From Pinguiococcus pyrenoidosus (lineage: Eukaryota > Sar > Pinguiophyceae > Pinguiochrysidales > Pinguiochrysidaceae), in NCBI GenBank assembly GCA_019677205.1, contig JAAMXY010000738.1, positions 26,599 to 90,598 on the forward strand: 64,000 bases of DNA, written 5' to 3'. The position numbers were made by a program, and so were the translations under genes. Below the pieces are notes generated by a model. The model was not told where the DNA came from. It was given only the letters and a program-made list of their open reading frames with translations, and did no database searches. Positions 30,363-43,141 of the stretch are shown piece by piece. Each line of letters starts with the position of its first letter. Within the stretch, counting starts at the first letter, position 1.

Positions 30363-33300
30363 ATGCCAGCCATGGATCCTCTGGACAGCGCCGTTCTGGA
30401 GGCCAAGCACCCCTCGGATGTCTCGCTGGTGTCCGTGCTGGACTTCCTGCGCTCGCACTTCGACGACCTGAAGGTCTGCGAAGAGCATGCGGACGCGCGT
30501 GCGGGTACGTTGGCGCAGCTCGCGGAGTTGGGGGCGTTGGCCTCCCGCTCGCATCCGCGAATGCTGACGATCGCGCGCGCTGCAGACACGCTGTACACGG
30601 TGCTCTACGAGCTCGAGGAGCTCTACAGCAGCGGCTACACCATGCCGCACGAGCGCAGCAACAGCACGGATACGCGCCAGAGCAACGTGAAGGAGTCGCC
30701 GCTGGACGTGTTCTTCAGCAGCTTGAAGGAGCTGCAGCTGCACGTGAGCAAGTGGAACAACTACAGTCCCAGCAAGAAGCGCTTCAGCTACAGCGTGAGC
30801 GCCGGCACTTCGCTTCGGCGAAAGTACCAGAAGCTCTTCGCGCAGGACCTGGACCGCATCAACGCCAGCTTCTCGGCGCTGCAGAGCATGCTGACCACCA
30901 ACTCCACCGCCACCAGCAGCATCTCGGCGCGCCTGCGCCAATACGAGAACGTCATCCCGTCCGGCGTCCGCTACGACGCCACCCACGCGGTGCCCGGCGC
31001 GAGGGCCTGGCTTCTGCACAAGCTTCGCGACTTCCGCGACAACGCCGGAGTGCCCTTCTGCATGCTGGTGGCCCCCTCGGGCTTCGGCAAGACCACCACG
31101 CTGGCCCAGCTGGCGGTGCAGGACCCCATGCTCACCGTCGCCGCGCACTTCTGCCGCTTCTACGAGAAGAACCGCGTGGATCCGCTGCGCATCGTGCGCT
31201 CGCTCGCGCAGCAGCTTGCCGCCAAGGTAGCCCAGGCATCCCGGAAAAGCAGCGCCGGCGAGCGCTGGGGCGGAAGGCCGGACGACTGACGAGGTTGCCT
31301 CGACTCCATGGCACAGGTGCCGGCGTATCAGGCGGAGCTCGCGCGGCTGTCCGAGGAGCAGGAGTTCTTCCGGGAGCGCGTGGTGCACTCGTCGCAGATC
31401 CCGCTGGACGTGCTCTTCCGCGACCTCATCACGGAGCCGCTCAAGTCCAGCGTGGGCAACAAGCTCACGGTGTCGGGCAGCTCCACCAACCAGCGCGTGG
31501 CCATCATCATCGACGGCCTCGACGAGATCGACCACCGCGCCATGCTGCAGCTCCTCGGCGTGCTCCAGCACAACAGCCCGCTGCTGCCGCGGCAGCTGTG
31601 CTTCCTGTGCTCCATCCGCACCTCCACCTTCTTCGAGCTCGACGACATCTTCAAGCTGAGCGAGCAGATCTTCCCCATCGACGCGCAGACGCAGGTCGAC
31701 GAGTGCCTCGCCGATGCGGAGGTGTACCTGAAGGAGGAGCTCTTCGGCGACAGCCCAGGCGTGGCGCCGCTGGTGCGCAAGCTCGCGGAGCAGTCCGAGA
31801 GCAACTTCCTCTACCTCCGCTTCCTCGCTGCCCGCTTCAAGCAGATCAAGAAGGCCCGGGGCAAAGTCCCCTTCTCTCGGCAGGAGATTGACGACCTTGT
31901 GTTCCCGTCGCTCGAGGTGGCCCTTGCCGACCAGATGACCATCGCGCAGAAGAACGCGGGCAGCGATGCGGTGAATCGCATCGTCCGCACCCTGATCGCC
32001 AGCCCGGTCCGCCTGCATCTGGACGAGCTGCCGCAGTTCTGCGGCCTCACCAAGGCGAAGACGGAGGAGTGCATCAAGGAGCTCTCGATCTTCGTCCAGG
32101 TGCAAGGCAAGGCGCCGGTGACCTACGTGACCTTCATCCACAAGTCCATCGTGGCCTGGCTCACCGGCGAAGACGAGTTCCCGACGAAGACGCCCTTCTG
32201 CACGCGCGCGGCGGCTCACACACAGCTGGCGCAGGCATGCTGCACCCTGCTGGTGGCGCCGGGCGAGTGCCTCCACTTCGAGGGCGTGCCCCGCTTCCGC
32301 AGCGATGCCGTGGCGGCCAGCAAGGCGATCTGCCTGGCCAAGGACAGCCCCGTCCAGATGGACGCCTCCATGGACACGGCCGTGAAGTATGCGTACGCCT
32401 ACGTGATCCACCATCTCCTCTCGGCCGGCGCCGACTCCTCCTACACCACGAAGAGCCGCTTCGTCGACGTGGCGCTAAGCCTCTTCTGCAGCCTCTCCGT
32501 CCTGGAGCGCTGCCAGTCCATCTTCCCCAAGCAGATCCTGCTCTACAAGTACCGCGAGCTGCAGGAGATCCGGCGCCTGGCCAACCCGTTCTACGCGCGT
32601 CCCCTGGCGCTGTTGCGCGAGACCCTGCAGCTGTCGGAGCTTGCCATGCGCGTCGAGGCCGTGAACCTGGCCGAGCAGCTCTGGTCGAGGCTCTCGCACT
32701 GGTTCACCGCCGGAGCCAAGGGCGAAGGCGTCCTGCAGCTGGCCAGCAACGCGGAGGGAGAAGGACAGGGATGCATCCGGCGCCTGATCAGCGATTGCGC
32801 GATCCGGCGCTTGGATCCGCCGACGACCTGCTCGATCCGCGCGTGGCGGAAGCCCATCCTGAAGGCGCCATCCCTCGGCATCACCAAGCCGCTGAACGGG
32901 CTGTCGGGATCGCGGATCCTGGGACTGCAAACGATCCTGCCGGCGAACGAGGGCCTGGCGGAAAGCCCCCTGATTGCCGTCCTGGACGCCCGAGGCACCG
33001 TGACCGTCGTGCAGGACGGGGCGATCCTCGGCGCCTGGGAGGAGTCCACCTCCGCGAGCTGCTTCGCGGGATGGAGAACCGCCGAGGGCGCCATCCGCTT
33101 TGCCTTTGGGCTCTGGACGGGCGCCTTGCAGGTGACAACCATCGGCGTGTCCGACGGCAAGATCTCCGCATCCGAGCCCCTCGTGTTCGGCGGGCACGGT
33201 GGTAGCGTCAGCTGCATCCTTCCCTGCGAGGGTGCTGGCGAGTACCTCGTCAGCGGTGGCGCGGATCACATGGTGAAGGTCTGGGACACGAGCGGCGAGC

Positions 33301-35271
33301 CGACCCGCGTGGCCTCCCTTGCCGGCCACTCCAAGCCGGTGACCTGCGTCGCGAGCGCGGTGCTGGCCAGCGAGTCCGCGGTGCTCATCAGCGGGTCTCA
33401 GGATTCCACCGTGAAGGTCTGGAAGGCCCCCTTCAATGGCGAGGGCGAACACGAAGACGTCTCCGGAGAGGAAAGCTTGCTCATCACTCTCGCTGAGCAC
33501 AAGGGCGCCATCACCGCGCTGAGCTCGTGGTCCACGAGCAGCAACCAGGTGATCCTCGCGTCGGGCAGCTGGGACACGGACATCCTGCTCTGGAACCTGA
33601 CCGAAATGCTCGCGGGCTCGCTGAGCAAATCGTTCTGCAAGCTCGAGTGGCACGCGCTGCCGGTCACCAGCCTGAAGTTCTGGAACACGGTCTACGGCGA
33701 ATCGCGGCTCTGCAGCACGGGCTGGGACGGTTGCGTGCGCTTGTGGGACCTCGTGGACGACCCGGACAAGGGCGGCCGCGACAGCCTCACCTACGGAGCG
33801 ACCGTGTGGGTGGACCCCACCGATGAGCTCCGGGTCGACAACGAGCATCAGGCCCCCATTGTTGCGATGACCGCGTACCATTCCGAGGGCGCGGACGAGA
33901 CGATCTACACCGGCGACATGTCTGGACAGGTCCGCATCGTGCGAGCGGTCGCGAGCTCCGAGCTGGACGACCACAGCCGCAACTCTCTGGTGACGCTGGA
34001 CACGCGCTGCCTCGTGATCACGCAGTCGCACCTGGAGGAGGACGCCGATCCGGCCAAGTACTTCGTCGCCACCAGCACGCGGTCTCCGGACATCTCCTTC
34101 TGGTCGCTGGGCCGCCTCGATGCGCTTCCGGCGGCAAAGCAGACTCCCGGCCACTCGGGCTTCGTCTCCTCGCTTTGCTCCTTCGAGCTGCCGCTGGTCG
34201 ATGGATCCACGGGCTCCTACCTCGCAACCGGGTCCGACGACTGCACCATTCGGCTGTGGAACTTGAAAGGTGAGAACGCCCAGCTCTTTCATCGGCCTTG
34301 CATGCTTCGCATCTTCTACTTCTTGACTGACTCGGCCGCCGTTTCTCCCTCTTCTCTCTTGTTCCTTTCTTCCTGCTTGGTATCCAGATCCCGAGGGTGT
34401 CAAGATCCTACGCGGCCACTCGAAGTGGATCACCTGCGTGCACGCGTTCAAGGATCGCCGCGAGCGTACCTGGCTTGCAAGCGGAGGCTACGACCAGAAA
34501 GTGCGTATCTGGGACACGGTGTCTGGCGAGTCGCTGCAGGAGCTCCGCGGCCACAAGGGCTGGATTTCTTGCCTGCATTCGTTCGCCGGCGGCGAAGGCA
34601 ACCCCATGCTCGCAAGTGGCTCCGTGGACTACACCATTCGGGTGTGGAACATCGATGATCGCGCTGTTGGTAAGTGGAAGCGCAAGCTCAAGCGCGCGAG
34701 CGTCTCGGAAAACCTTTCGAAGCATTCGAACCCTGATCCTTTTGGCAATCCCTGGCTTGTCTTTTTCACAGGCGACGAAACCACGTCTATGGCCACCTCC
34801 CTGGCGGTGCTCAAGGGCCACTCCGGCTGGGTGACCTGCCTGGCGTCCTTCCCGGACAAGAACGGCAACACCAAGCTCGTGTCGGGCAGCATGGACGCGA
34901 CGATCCGCGTCTGGGACATGGGCGCGCTTGGCTTCCCCATCGAGGCTGGCCACTGCATCAACTCGATCAAGGGCCACAAGGGCGACATCACGGCGTTGGT
35001 GTGCTTCGTGAATCGCCTCGGCAAGGCGCGGCTCGTGTCTGCCAGCTTGGATCAGTCTGTGAAGGTGTGGGACCCCGAAATGGGCGCATGCCTCGCCACC
35101 TACGTCTTCGACGAGGCCGTTGCGAGCATGGTCGTGGTAGATCAACCCAAGATCCCGAGCGCTGAGGAAGAAACGAAGGAGGAGATCCCAGCGCCCCGTC
35201 CGAGCGAAACCCTGGTGGGCCTGTTGTTCAAGACTTCCCCAGCTCCCAGCTACATCACCATCTCTGCTTGA
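30363..35271 (+). CDS. NACHT-WD40 STAND NTPase
   Basis: STAND ATPases of this layout act as nucleotide-switched sensors (animal NWD1 and TEP1, fungal HET-E type). Four exons, 30363-31226, 31317-34269, 34388-34669 and 34772-35271, give 1532 aa. The first ~210 residues are helical and unrecognised. Walker A is APSGFGKTTTL (around residue 235); Walker B is AIIIDGLDEID, which spells the DGLDE form of NACHT proteins. A helical arm follows, then about eleven WD40 repeats from roughly residue 920 to the end, with clear units GHGGSVSCI..VKVWD, GHSKWITCV..VRIWD, GHKGWISCL..IRVWN, GHSGWVTCL..IRVWD and GHKGDITAL..VKVWD. The WD units are diverged, so this is not the freshly duplicated repeat type of fungal allorecognition genes. 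The ligand and the role of the N-terminal domain are unknown. Confidence 0.9.
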
Positions 35272-35878
35272 TGGCGCTCCGGCGCGGCAGAAGGGTGAGC
35301 GGCAGAGGGCAGTCCGGGGAGAGATGAGAAGCCCGCCGACCTGTTTGATAAGAATCGCTGAATGAATTGTTGGGAAGTCCATGATGTTGCGTACGTCTAG
35401 TGTTTGTGACATGGAGGGTGTGGAGCTCTTCGAAGCGAACGAAGCGTTCGTTTGCTAGTTCTCTTGCTTCTTGACGCGTCGTGTTCCAACGAAGTACATT
35501 TCACACACGAGTAACAAGCGTGGAAGCAAATGCTGTCCTTTCGGCCTTAAGTTCACAAAATTTTCCTTCGCTACTATCTGACGTAATTGCCCAGATCCGA
35601 CGATCTGGCGATTCTATGCCGCCACGGTAGGCGGGCGCCCGCCGGTCTCTTGCTGGTAGTTCTGCATATCTGCAGCAGGCGAGACGCTTCGTCAGCAAGG
35701 GCCAAACGCACGGTGCGACGACGGGCCGGGCTTGCTTCGAACGTACCGATGAAGAACTGCTCTCCGGCCTCGACGCGAAGCTCCTTTCCTGCATCTTCGC
35801 CCATCTCGACAGCATCATCGATGCTTCCGGTTCTTTGTGTTCTACGAAATGCAGCAGCAGTCCAGTGTGAGCTTCTTT
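35272..35878. other. Convergent intergenic region
   Basis: This interval separates the NACHT-WD40 and hydroxymethylbilane synthase stops. A minus-strand open frame at 35574-35804 (76 codons) has no recognisable domain, splice partner or promoter and is not called. Confidence 0.4.
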
Positions 35879-36975
<1,097 letters not shown>

Positions 36976-37504
36976 GCTGATTCGGGAGCTCCGGGACGGC
37001 AAAGTGCGGCGGTTGAGGCCTTTGCGGCTGCGGCGCAGCTCTTTGAAGTTGCGGAGAGAGACATCTTGAAGATTGCGAGATCTCTTCAAAAGCGGGTTTC
37101 AAAGCGGAGAATACCGGGGATCCAAATATGTTCCTATGGGAGTTAGATTGAAATGGCAGCAGCGGATCGAGAGGGGGTAACAGTTTCGAAATGAGTAGAC
37201 TAAGGTATGAGCAGGAGCGAGGCTGGGCGGATGGGAGACGCACAGGTCTGAGATGGTCGTTAAAGGAAAGAGGAAATCAAAGAGAAACTCTTTACGGCGC
37301 TTCGACGCCCTCCGAAGACCTGTGGTTTCTTTGTCTTTCCCTGTTTTCACCCACTTCTTCCACCCTCGCATTCTGCTCTCAGAGCCTACGGACCCCGCAA
37401 CCGCGTCCAGCGATCCGCTCTGCGGGAGAAGCGGAGCTGAGAGGCTCTCGTCAAAGTGGCGCCCGAATCTTACGGCAGAATCCTGTGTTTGTCGGCGCAG
37501 AGCG

Positions 37505-39049
37505 ATGTCTTTGGACTCCGATCGCTTCCAAACCATCATGAAGAGCCTTGGCTCGGACATGCGCGCTCTGGCGGACGACCTCAAGCTGCCCGTGCACGCG
37601 GTGGAGCAGCCCGCCGCCCCCGGATCCCTCAGCAGCGCGTCTCTCGTGGGTTTGGCTGGTTTGACGCAGAAGCGCTACGCAGAGCTGGGCTCCGACGGCG
37701 CGATGTCCATGCAGGCGGAGGTGGGCACCCAGGACAGCCTCGTGACGGACCAGGAGACGCTGGACAAGCGCGAAGTGGACGTGGCTACGGTGGTGCGGTC
37801 TCTTGCGGAGAGCTCCAAGATCCCCCCCAACGCCGTGCCTGAGCCGTCTGCGCCGCCACTAGATCTCGATGACGTCGTTGTAGGCCCGCCCTCCCAGACG
37901 CTTCTGGAGGCGTCGGTGAGCTCGAATGATCCCGCGGAGAGACACGAGCTGGAGGCGGACGCGATCTACAAGGTCATGTCCTACAAGATGCGGGACATCC
38001 AAGCGCGCGCCTTCACCGCCATGGATGCGGAAGTCACCAGCTTTCAGAAGAGGCTCGTGCAGAAGCACCACGTGGAGAAAAGCGCGCTGCAGCAGAGGCA
38101 CGAGGAGCTCACCCTGTCCTTGCGGGAGGAGAACGCCGCCCTCAAGCGAGAGCTGGAAGCGCTGCGCACGGAGCGCAATCATCTGCTGTTCAGCACGGCG
38201 ATGCGCGGCGAGAAGATGGGCCAGCAGTGCCTGAAGATCATGCGGCTGCTCAAGTCGGACTACTCGTTGATGAACTGCTTTCGACGCCTCCAGAAGAACG
38301 CCAGGGAAGCGAGGTACATCAAGAAGGTCAGCAAGCTCTCGGGCCGGCTCTCACAGCAGAAGGAGGCGACAGTCGCCTTTTCCAAGCTCCGGAGGCACAT
38401 GTATGACGAAAGAGTGCGGAAGGCAGAGCTGGAGGCCAAGAAGCAGCTGCAGGAGGTGTGCAAGGGAATCATGCAGCGCTACGAGGCGGAGCTGCTGAAG
38501 ATGCGGCAGCAGCTTGCCGAGGCCAACGAGCAGATAGATCGCGGTGTGCGCCAGCGCAGGCAGCTGGAGGAGAACCTGAGGCAAACGCTCATGCGAGGCA
38601 TGTCGAGCATGCAGCTGGAAGCTCTGGACCTCTTCCGATCCACGGCCGAGGCGGAACGGGAGGCCCGCGCGCGGGAAATAGACGCACTTCATCAGGACTC
38701 GCCGCAAAAGCCGCGCGCCACGCAGGCGGTACTCGCGGATCCCGGCAGATCACAGCTTGGGGAGGGCCGCGACGTCATTCTGCGGGCCATCGGCGGTGAC
38801 AATGTGCGGGGGGAAGAGAGGCTGGCGATGGCGGCGGAGGCGCAAGGCCTGGTGTCTGCGAAGGACGCCGGAGGGACCCTGGCATCCAGCATGCAGGAAC
38901 TCAAGCCTCGAGTCATCCATGGAGGCGTCAAGCTGGCCACGCAGGGTCACAGGGGAAGAGCAGTTCTCCAGTCGCGCGGGCAGGTGGTGCAAGGCAACTC
39001 GACGAACGAGACACCGCGCAAGCGCGTCCCCCGACCGTCGTACCGATGA
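37505..39049 (+). CDS. POC5: POC5-like centriolar centrin-binding protein
   Basis: POC5 binds centrin and builds the inner scaffold of the distal centriole. A single exon gives 514 aa, close to the human length. Residues about 160-380 are predominantly coiled coil (KRLVQKHHVEKSALQQRHEE onward), with KKVSKLSGRLSQQKEATVAF in the middle. The diagnostic block is QTLMRGMSSMQLEALDLF at about residues 360-377, which matches the conserved C-terminal motif of animal POC5 (MRG.x.LNLEAM.xF pattern). The C-terminal ~120 residues are disordered. The frame is open upstream to 37253, but the ATG at 37505 starts the first plausible sequence (MSLDSDRFQTIMKSL). It shares a 530-bp divergent promoter region with the hydroxymethylbilane synthase gene. 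Confidence 0.82.
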   Translation: MSLDSDRFQTIMKSLGSDMRALADDLKLPVHAVEQPAAPGSLSSASLVGLAGLTQKRYAELGSDGAMSMQAEVGTQDSLVTDQETLDKREVDVATVVRSLAESSKIPPNAVPEPSAPPLDLDDVVVGPPSQTLLEASVSSNDPAERHELEADAIYKVMSYKMRDIQARAFTAMDAEVTSFQKRLVQKHHVEKSALQQRHEELTLSLREENAALKRELEALRTERNHLLFSTAMRGEKMGQQCLKIMRLLKSDYSLMNCFRRLQKNAREARYIKKVSKLSGRLSQQKEATVAFSKLRRHMYDERVRKAELEAKKQLQEVCKGIMQRYEAELLKMRQQLAEANEQIDRGVRQRRQLEENLRQTLMRGMSSMQLEALDLFRSTAEAEREARAREIDALHQDSPQKPRATQAVLADPGRSQLGEGRDVILRAIGGDNVRGEERLAMAAEAQGLVSAKDAGGTLASSMQELKPRVIHGGVKLATQGHRGRAVLQSRGQVVQGNSTNETPRKRVPRPSYR

Positions 39050-39136
39050 CTGATTCGTGGGGGCGGGGGCTTGGGCTTCGAGGCGCGGCCGCAACTAGAG
39101 GAAATAGGCTGAGTGATAGTAGGGGGGTCCCTTTGA

Positions 39137-39176
39137 GATCAGAGCGGATCAGAGCGGATCAGAGCGGATCAGAGCA
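39137..39176. repeat. 10-bp tandem repeat (GATCAGAGCG)4
   Basis: Four near-perfect 10-bp units lie in the convergent interval between the POC5 stop (39049) and the aminotransferase stop (39236). The period equals that of the repeat at 17679-17752, which also lies between convergent genes. Confidence 0.9.
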
Positions 39177-39210
39177 AGATGAGGACCACGTTAGTCAAAA
39201 AGAGGGTCGA

Positions 39211-39246
39211 GTTTGCGCTAGACACGGGGTTTGCGCTAGACACGGG
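39211..39246. repeat. 18-bp perfect direct duplication
   Basis: Two perfect copies of GTTTGCGCTAGACACGGG abut. The second contains the stop codon of the minus-strand aminotransferase; because 18 is a multiple of three, the first copy supplies another in-frame TAG just beyond. Confidence 0.85.
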
Positions 39247-40637
39247 CGCTCTCCTGTGCCAGAAGCTGTGCCAAGCCGAGCTTGAGCCTCAAGGCCGCTT
39301 GTTGGCAGTCTTCAGGGTTGAGGTTGGCAAAGGCAACGCGGATGTGCCCAGGGGCCCCACAGGATGAACCTGGCGCGCGCGGTAGGACGAGAAATAAGAA
39401 CGGGCGTCACGGAATCAGCTCCGTCCTCGTGTTGCCGCACCTGGAATGACGACAACGCCATGCTCTTTGGCCAAGCGCTCCACAAGGACGGCGTCGTCCT
39501 GGAAGTGATGAGGCAGCTTGGCAAGCAAGTAGATCGCGCCCTGGCCTCCATAGACACGGGCGCCATTGTCGGGGGTCGAGGCCGTCTGCAGTCCTTCCTG
39601 CAGAGCGGCCACCACCGCCCCTCGATTCTTCCCCAACGTCTCAAAGTGGGAAAGCACCCACTCGCGCCCGAAGGCCAGGGTCTCCAGTGCGAGGCGCTGG
39701 CTTATGATGGGTGGGCAGATCGGGATGGTGTCCTGCACCTTCATGAGGGACGGCTCCAGCGCGGGCGGGTAGGCCAGGTAGCCCACTCTCCAGCCCATCA
39801 TCCCGTAGGCCTTGCTGAAGGAGAAGATGTTGACCACATGATCCCCGGACAGCGCGTCATGCTCATGCTCCCCATACACAAAGTACTCGTACGTGTTATC
39901 CACGACCAGCCAGCAGCCCGCCCGAGCGCAGAGATCGCTCACCCGCTGCAGGAAGTCCTTCGGATACACGACGCCCGTCGGGTTGCAAGGGTTGCACAGG
40001 GTCAGCATCTTCATGCCAGGAATGACCGCCTCCAAGGCCGCCAGGTCGGGGAGCATCGAGTGCGGCTCCGAGGGACATGGCACCAGGGTATCAGCCAAGC
40101 CGGTCATCTGCAGCGCCATGAGGTGATTGAAATAGTACGGCGCCACCAGGCCCACGCGGTCCCCGGGCTCCGCCAGCGCCAGCGCCACGTTCATGTAGGC
40201 CTGATTCGCTCCCGCGGTCACCATGACCTGTACATCGCGAACATTGTTCTCGACGGCCAACTTGTGGCGTAGTCTCTGTCGCAATTCGGGCAGTCCGTCG
40301 TCCGCGCCGTAAGCGGACGTCTGCGGATCCGCCACCATCTTCGCCGCTTTGTCCTGTGACTTTCCACATGAGGGCCGCGCGAAAGGGAGGTACCAGCAAG
40401 CACGAGTACCAGCGCGGCCGCGGGCGGCGTCCAGTACACGATGCCTTGCGCCAGGGACAGCGGCTTGTCTACAGCGCCGCCGGACGCCAGCATGCGCTGC
40501 ATGGCCACGATGCACGGTTCGTCGGTGGCGGCGATGCGCCGGCTCGGCTGCGGCGAGGACGCGGAGCTCATGGCGAGGCGGACGCGGCCGCTTGGGGCCG
40601 CCAGCGCGAGGGTGATGGCCACCGTGGGCAGTCGCAT
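39236..40637 (-). CDS. ISS1/VAS1-like aromatic aminotransferase
   Basis: This is a fold-type I PLP enzyme. Plant ISS1/VAS1, the closest match by motif, transfers amino groups between aromatic amino acids or methionine and keto acids and affects auxin levels. Exons 40637-40410, 40353-39441 and 39369-39236 give 424 aa. Visible are the substrate/PLP loop TAGANQAYMN, NPCNPTGVVYP, WLVVDNTYEYFVYG and the PLP-lysine motif IFSFSKAYGMMGWRVGYLAY. QDTIPICPPIISQRLAL also recalls plant ISS1. The C-terminal exon restores VVIPGSSCGAPGHIRVAF with the carboxylate-binding Arg. The first ~20 residues (MRLPTVAITLALAAPSGRVR) look like a hydrophobic leader, so import into an organelle is possible. The substrate is inferred from family only. 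Confidence 0.85.
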
Positions 40638-41241
40638 CGCGGCAAAGAAGGACAGACAGGGAAGAAGAAGAGGAAAGAGAGAGATACGGATGCGTTCCGG
40701 GAGGGATGGAAAGAAGAGAGGTTCACATCTGCACATGTGTATAAAACCCTTGTTTCCATCTCAAAACAGAACTGAACTGCAAACTGCAAACAGATGTGCT
40801 ACAGCGGGGACAAATCAACCAGACGTTTCACAGGACTCCGCACAGTCCAATAATGAACCCTTTACTAAATTTCCATTTCGAAACACTTGGACATTTCTGT
40901 GCCGTTTGCGACGAGAGCGGCGTGGACAAGACCACCGCGTCGCTCCATCGCTGCGCACGATGGAGAGCGTGAGGAGATAGTGCGCGGTCCGAAGCCGCTG
41001 GGACGACTGGATGCGCATTGAGAAAGGCGAGAACACGCGCGAGAGGATGCGGAGAGCTTGTCTGCCGGAGGAGGCGCGAGAAGTGCAAAGTTCGAGCCCA
41101 GCTTAGCCTAGCTTTACTTGGCTTTGGGGAGGATAAAGGAACATCTTGCACGCGTCGCATCTTTCTTAGCTACATCTGACGTCTATTGCAGAAACTTGTC
41201 CATGATATCGTCGTCGGGAATCATACAGTATTCTGTTGTGG

Positions 41242-41295
<54 letters not shown>

Positions 41296-41335
41296 CAACA
41301 AAAGAGACAAGAGAGTCCGTTTAGCGCAACGCCGC
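40638..41335. other. Intergenic region with (GA)n
   Basis: No gene is supported between the aminotransferase start and the DCC protein stop, both on the minus strand. It contains the (GA)n run at 41247-41291. Confidence 0.5.
41247..41291. repeat. (GA)n microsatellite
   Basis: Pure GA dinucleotides with one GG interruption lie about 45 bp from the stop of the minus-strand DCC/DUF393 gene, probably in or beyond its 3' UTR. Confidence 0.9.
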
Positions 41336-42266
41336 TCAGCTTTGTGTTTCTCCTCGTGGTAGCAGCCGCGACGCACCTTTTTCTCCGAACATGTGTCTAT
41401 GTTCGCTGACAGCATGGTAGATGCCCTCGCGCGCGGCCGGTGCCAGGATGGCGGCCGCCGAGAGGAGGCTCCAGGGAAGCCGCAGTTGTTGCACGATGCG
41501 CAGCACCGCGTCGGACCTTAGGAAGAAGCCGTCCTTCTCCAAGAGAACTATGGACGACGTGAGGTCCTCCGTGGCCGCATACCGATCGATGATCATCTGG
41601 CCCACTTCGGACTGCTGCGTCGCGTAGCGGAACAGTCCCTCCTTGGCCTCCGTCGGGGCCTCATTCTCCATGATAAACTGCACGCCCGCGTCGCAGAACA
41701 CGCAGACTCCGTCGAAAAGGATTACCGGGCGCTTGTCCTGCCTGAACAGCCTGGAGCGCGGCGGAGACGAGACCGGTGAGTTCGCTTTGCACTTCTTGAG
41801 GTTGTGCGGCTGCGGAATCTTTGAAGATCTCCTTTCGCCGTCTTCCGCCGCTCAGCTGCGACGCTCTGCCCTCGAGTGCTCCTACTTACTCTTCGATGGG
41901 GTCGCTCGCGACCGCGGCCTCTCCTGCTACGTGCTCGACGGGCGGCGTCCAGTGCTGCTGCTCGAGCGGGGCGTCGACCTCCAAGGCGATGCGCTCCGCA
42001 AGACTCAGCTCCTCTTGCGGCGCCGAGGTCTCCGCCGCTCCCACACCACTATCATCAATCGTGACCATCAGCGGCCGCCCTACAGATACGCAGAAGTCGA
42101 CGCGACGCAGCCACGCTTAGGCGCTGCTCCCGCGCTTCGGAGCGCCTTTGGCAAGCCACTTCGTACCGGATCGGCCTGCGGCCGCGGAACGCGCCACCGT
42201 GAACGCCGCCCCATTTCGCGCGCACGCAAGAAGCCCCACGCAGACGAGCGCAAACCCTGTCTTCAT
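41336..42266 (-). CDS. DCC/DUF393 thiol-disulfide oxidoreductase-like, plastid-targeted
   Basis: DUF393 (DCC family) proteins are predicted thiol-disulfide oxidoreductases named for an N-terminal DxxCxxC motif. Three exons, 42266-42167, 42079-41890 and 41741-41336, join in phase to 231 aa. Exon 3 provides RPVILFDGVCVFCDAGVQF, which contains the motif, then FRYATQQSEVG, SIVLLEKDGFFLRSDAVLRI and the C-terminal SEHRHMFGEKGASRLLP, all in family order. The leader MKTGFALVCVGLLACARNGA is followed by Ala-Phe and an Arg/Ser-rich transit part, the same layout as hydroxymethylbilane synthase. Exon 2 encodes an acidic linker. The donors GTACGA and GTAAGT contrast within one gene. The substrate is unknown. 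Confidence 0.86.
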
Positions 42267-43141
42267 GCTTCTGTGAAGAAGGAGCTGAGCGGCCCTGGGT
42301 CTTCTTTCCCTGAGGGGTTTCGAGAGTGAGGCCCCAGCCCGCCTTCGGGTACGCGCAAAACTGGAGGCCGCAGCGCGCTCACGCGCACCTCTTCTTCGCC
42401 TCTTCTCTGCGCGCAGCGCCAGAGAAGCTCCTAAGGCCGCGGCGCGGGCAGACGGGCGCAGAAGCGGGGGCGCGTCGCTCTCGCGCGAAACTGAAGCAGA
42501 TGAACTTGGTCGAAGGGCTGCGAACGCCAACGTGAAATTGGAGAAAGGGCGCTTCCCGGTCGCGACTTTGCGGGCGATAGGCGCCTGCTACCAGCGGGTC
42601 CAATGGTCGCGGGGAGTGACGCCGGGCGAGCGAGGGATTCGTTTCGGTTCGCGGGGTTCAAGAACGAGTAACGAATCAAGTCGCCGAGCGTGAGGGGAAC
42701 CTGGAAGGGAAAGCTGAATGTCAGCCGAAAGCAGAAACCTCCGGACCAACCCCGGCCGCGAATGGCTTCCGCGCACTGTACTTTCGCCCGCAGACGAGCC
42801 AGCCACCAAGTGCGTAGCTGCGTAGCTGCCGGCAAAATCGCCCGTAGCATAACCGTGCAGCGCTGCCGCTGTGCACCGGCCAATGGTGCATGCCCGACCG
42901 CCAATCGCGTCACTTGCCGAACCTCCGGAGCTGATGCAGCGGGCCATAGGTCGCGCGACCTCGCGGAGTGCGCGCAGCCCTCGCCACGCGATTGGCGGGA
43001 GCGGTGCTCGCGCGGCAGTCCGACGCATACCGGTGCTCCACAGGATACGGCTTCTCGCCCCTCTCACGTGCGCACCTTTTGTGCTTTGGTGCTTTGGTGT
43101 TGGGTGCGCGGAGTTCGTGGCCCGCAGGCTTCGCGCGCGAG
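42267..43141. other. Divergent intergenic region
   Basis: It separates the starts of the minus-strand DCC gene and the plus-strand methyltransferase. A short repeat of GTGCTTTGGT lies near 43076-43105; no gene or E2F-like box is seen. Confidence 0.45.

Noticed and set aside
30138-34451. Long minus-strand open frames (758 and 658 codons) opposite the NACHT-WD40 gene
   Set aside because: They are composition shadows of the GC-rich plus-strand gene: His/Arg/Leu/Val-rich, no domain, and they cross the introns of the real gene.
35501-35818. Possible small minus-strand gene (76-105 codons)
   Set aside because: No domain, no clear promoter or splice partner, and two competing frames; left uncalled.
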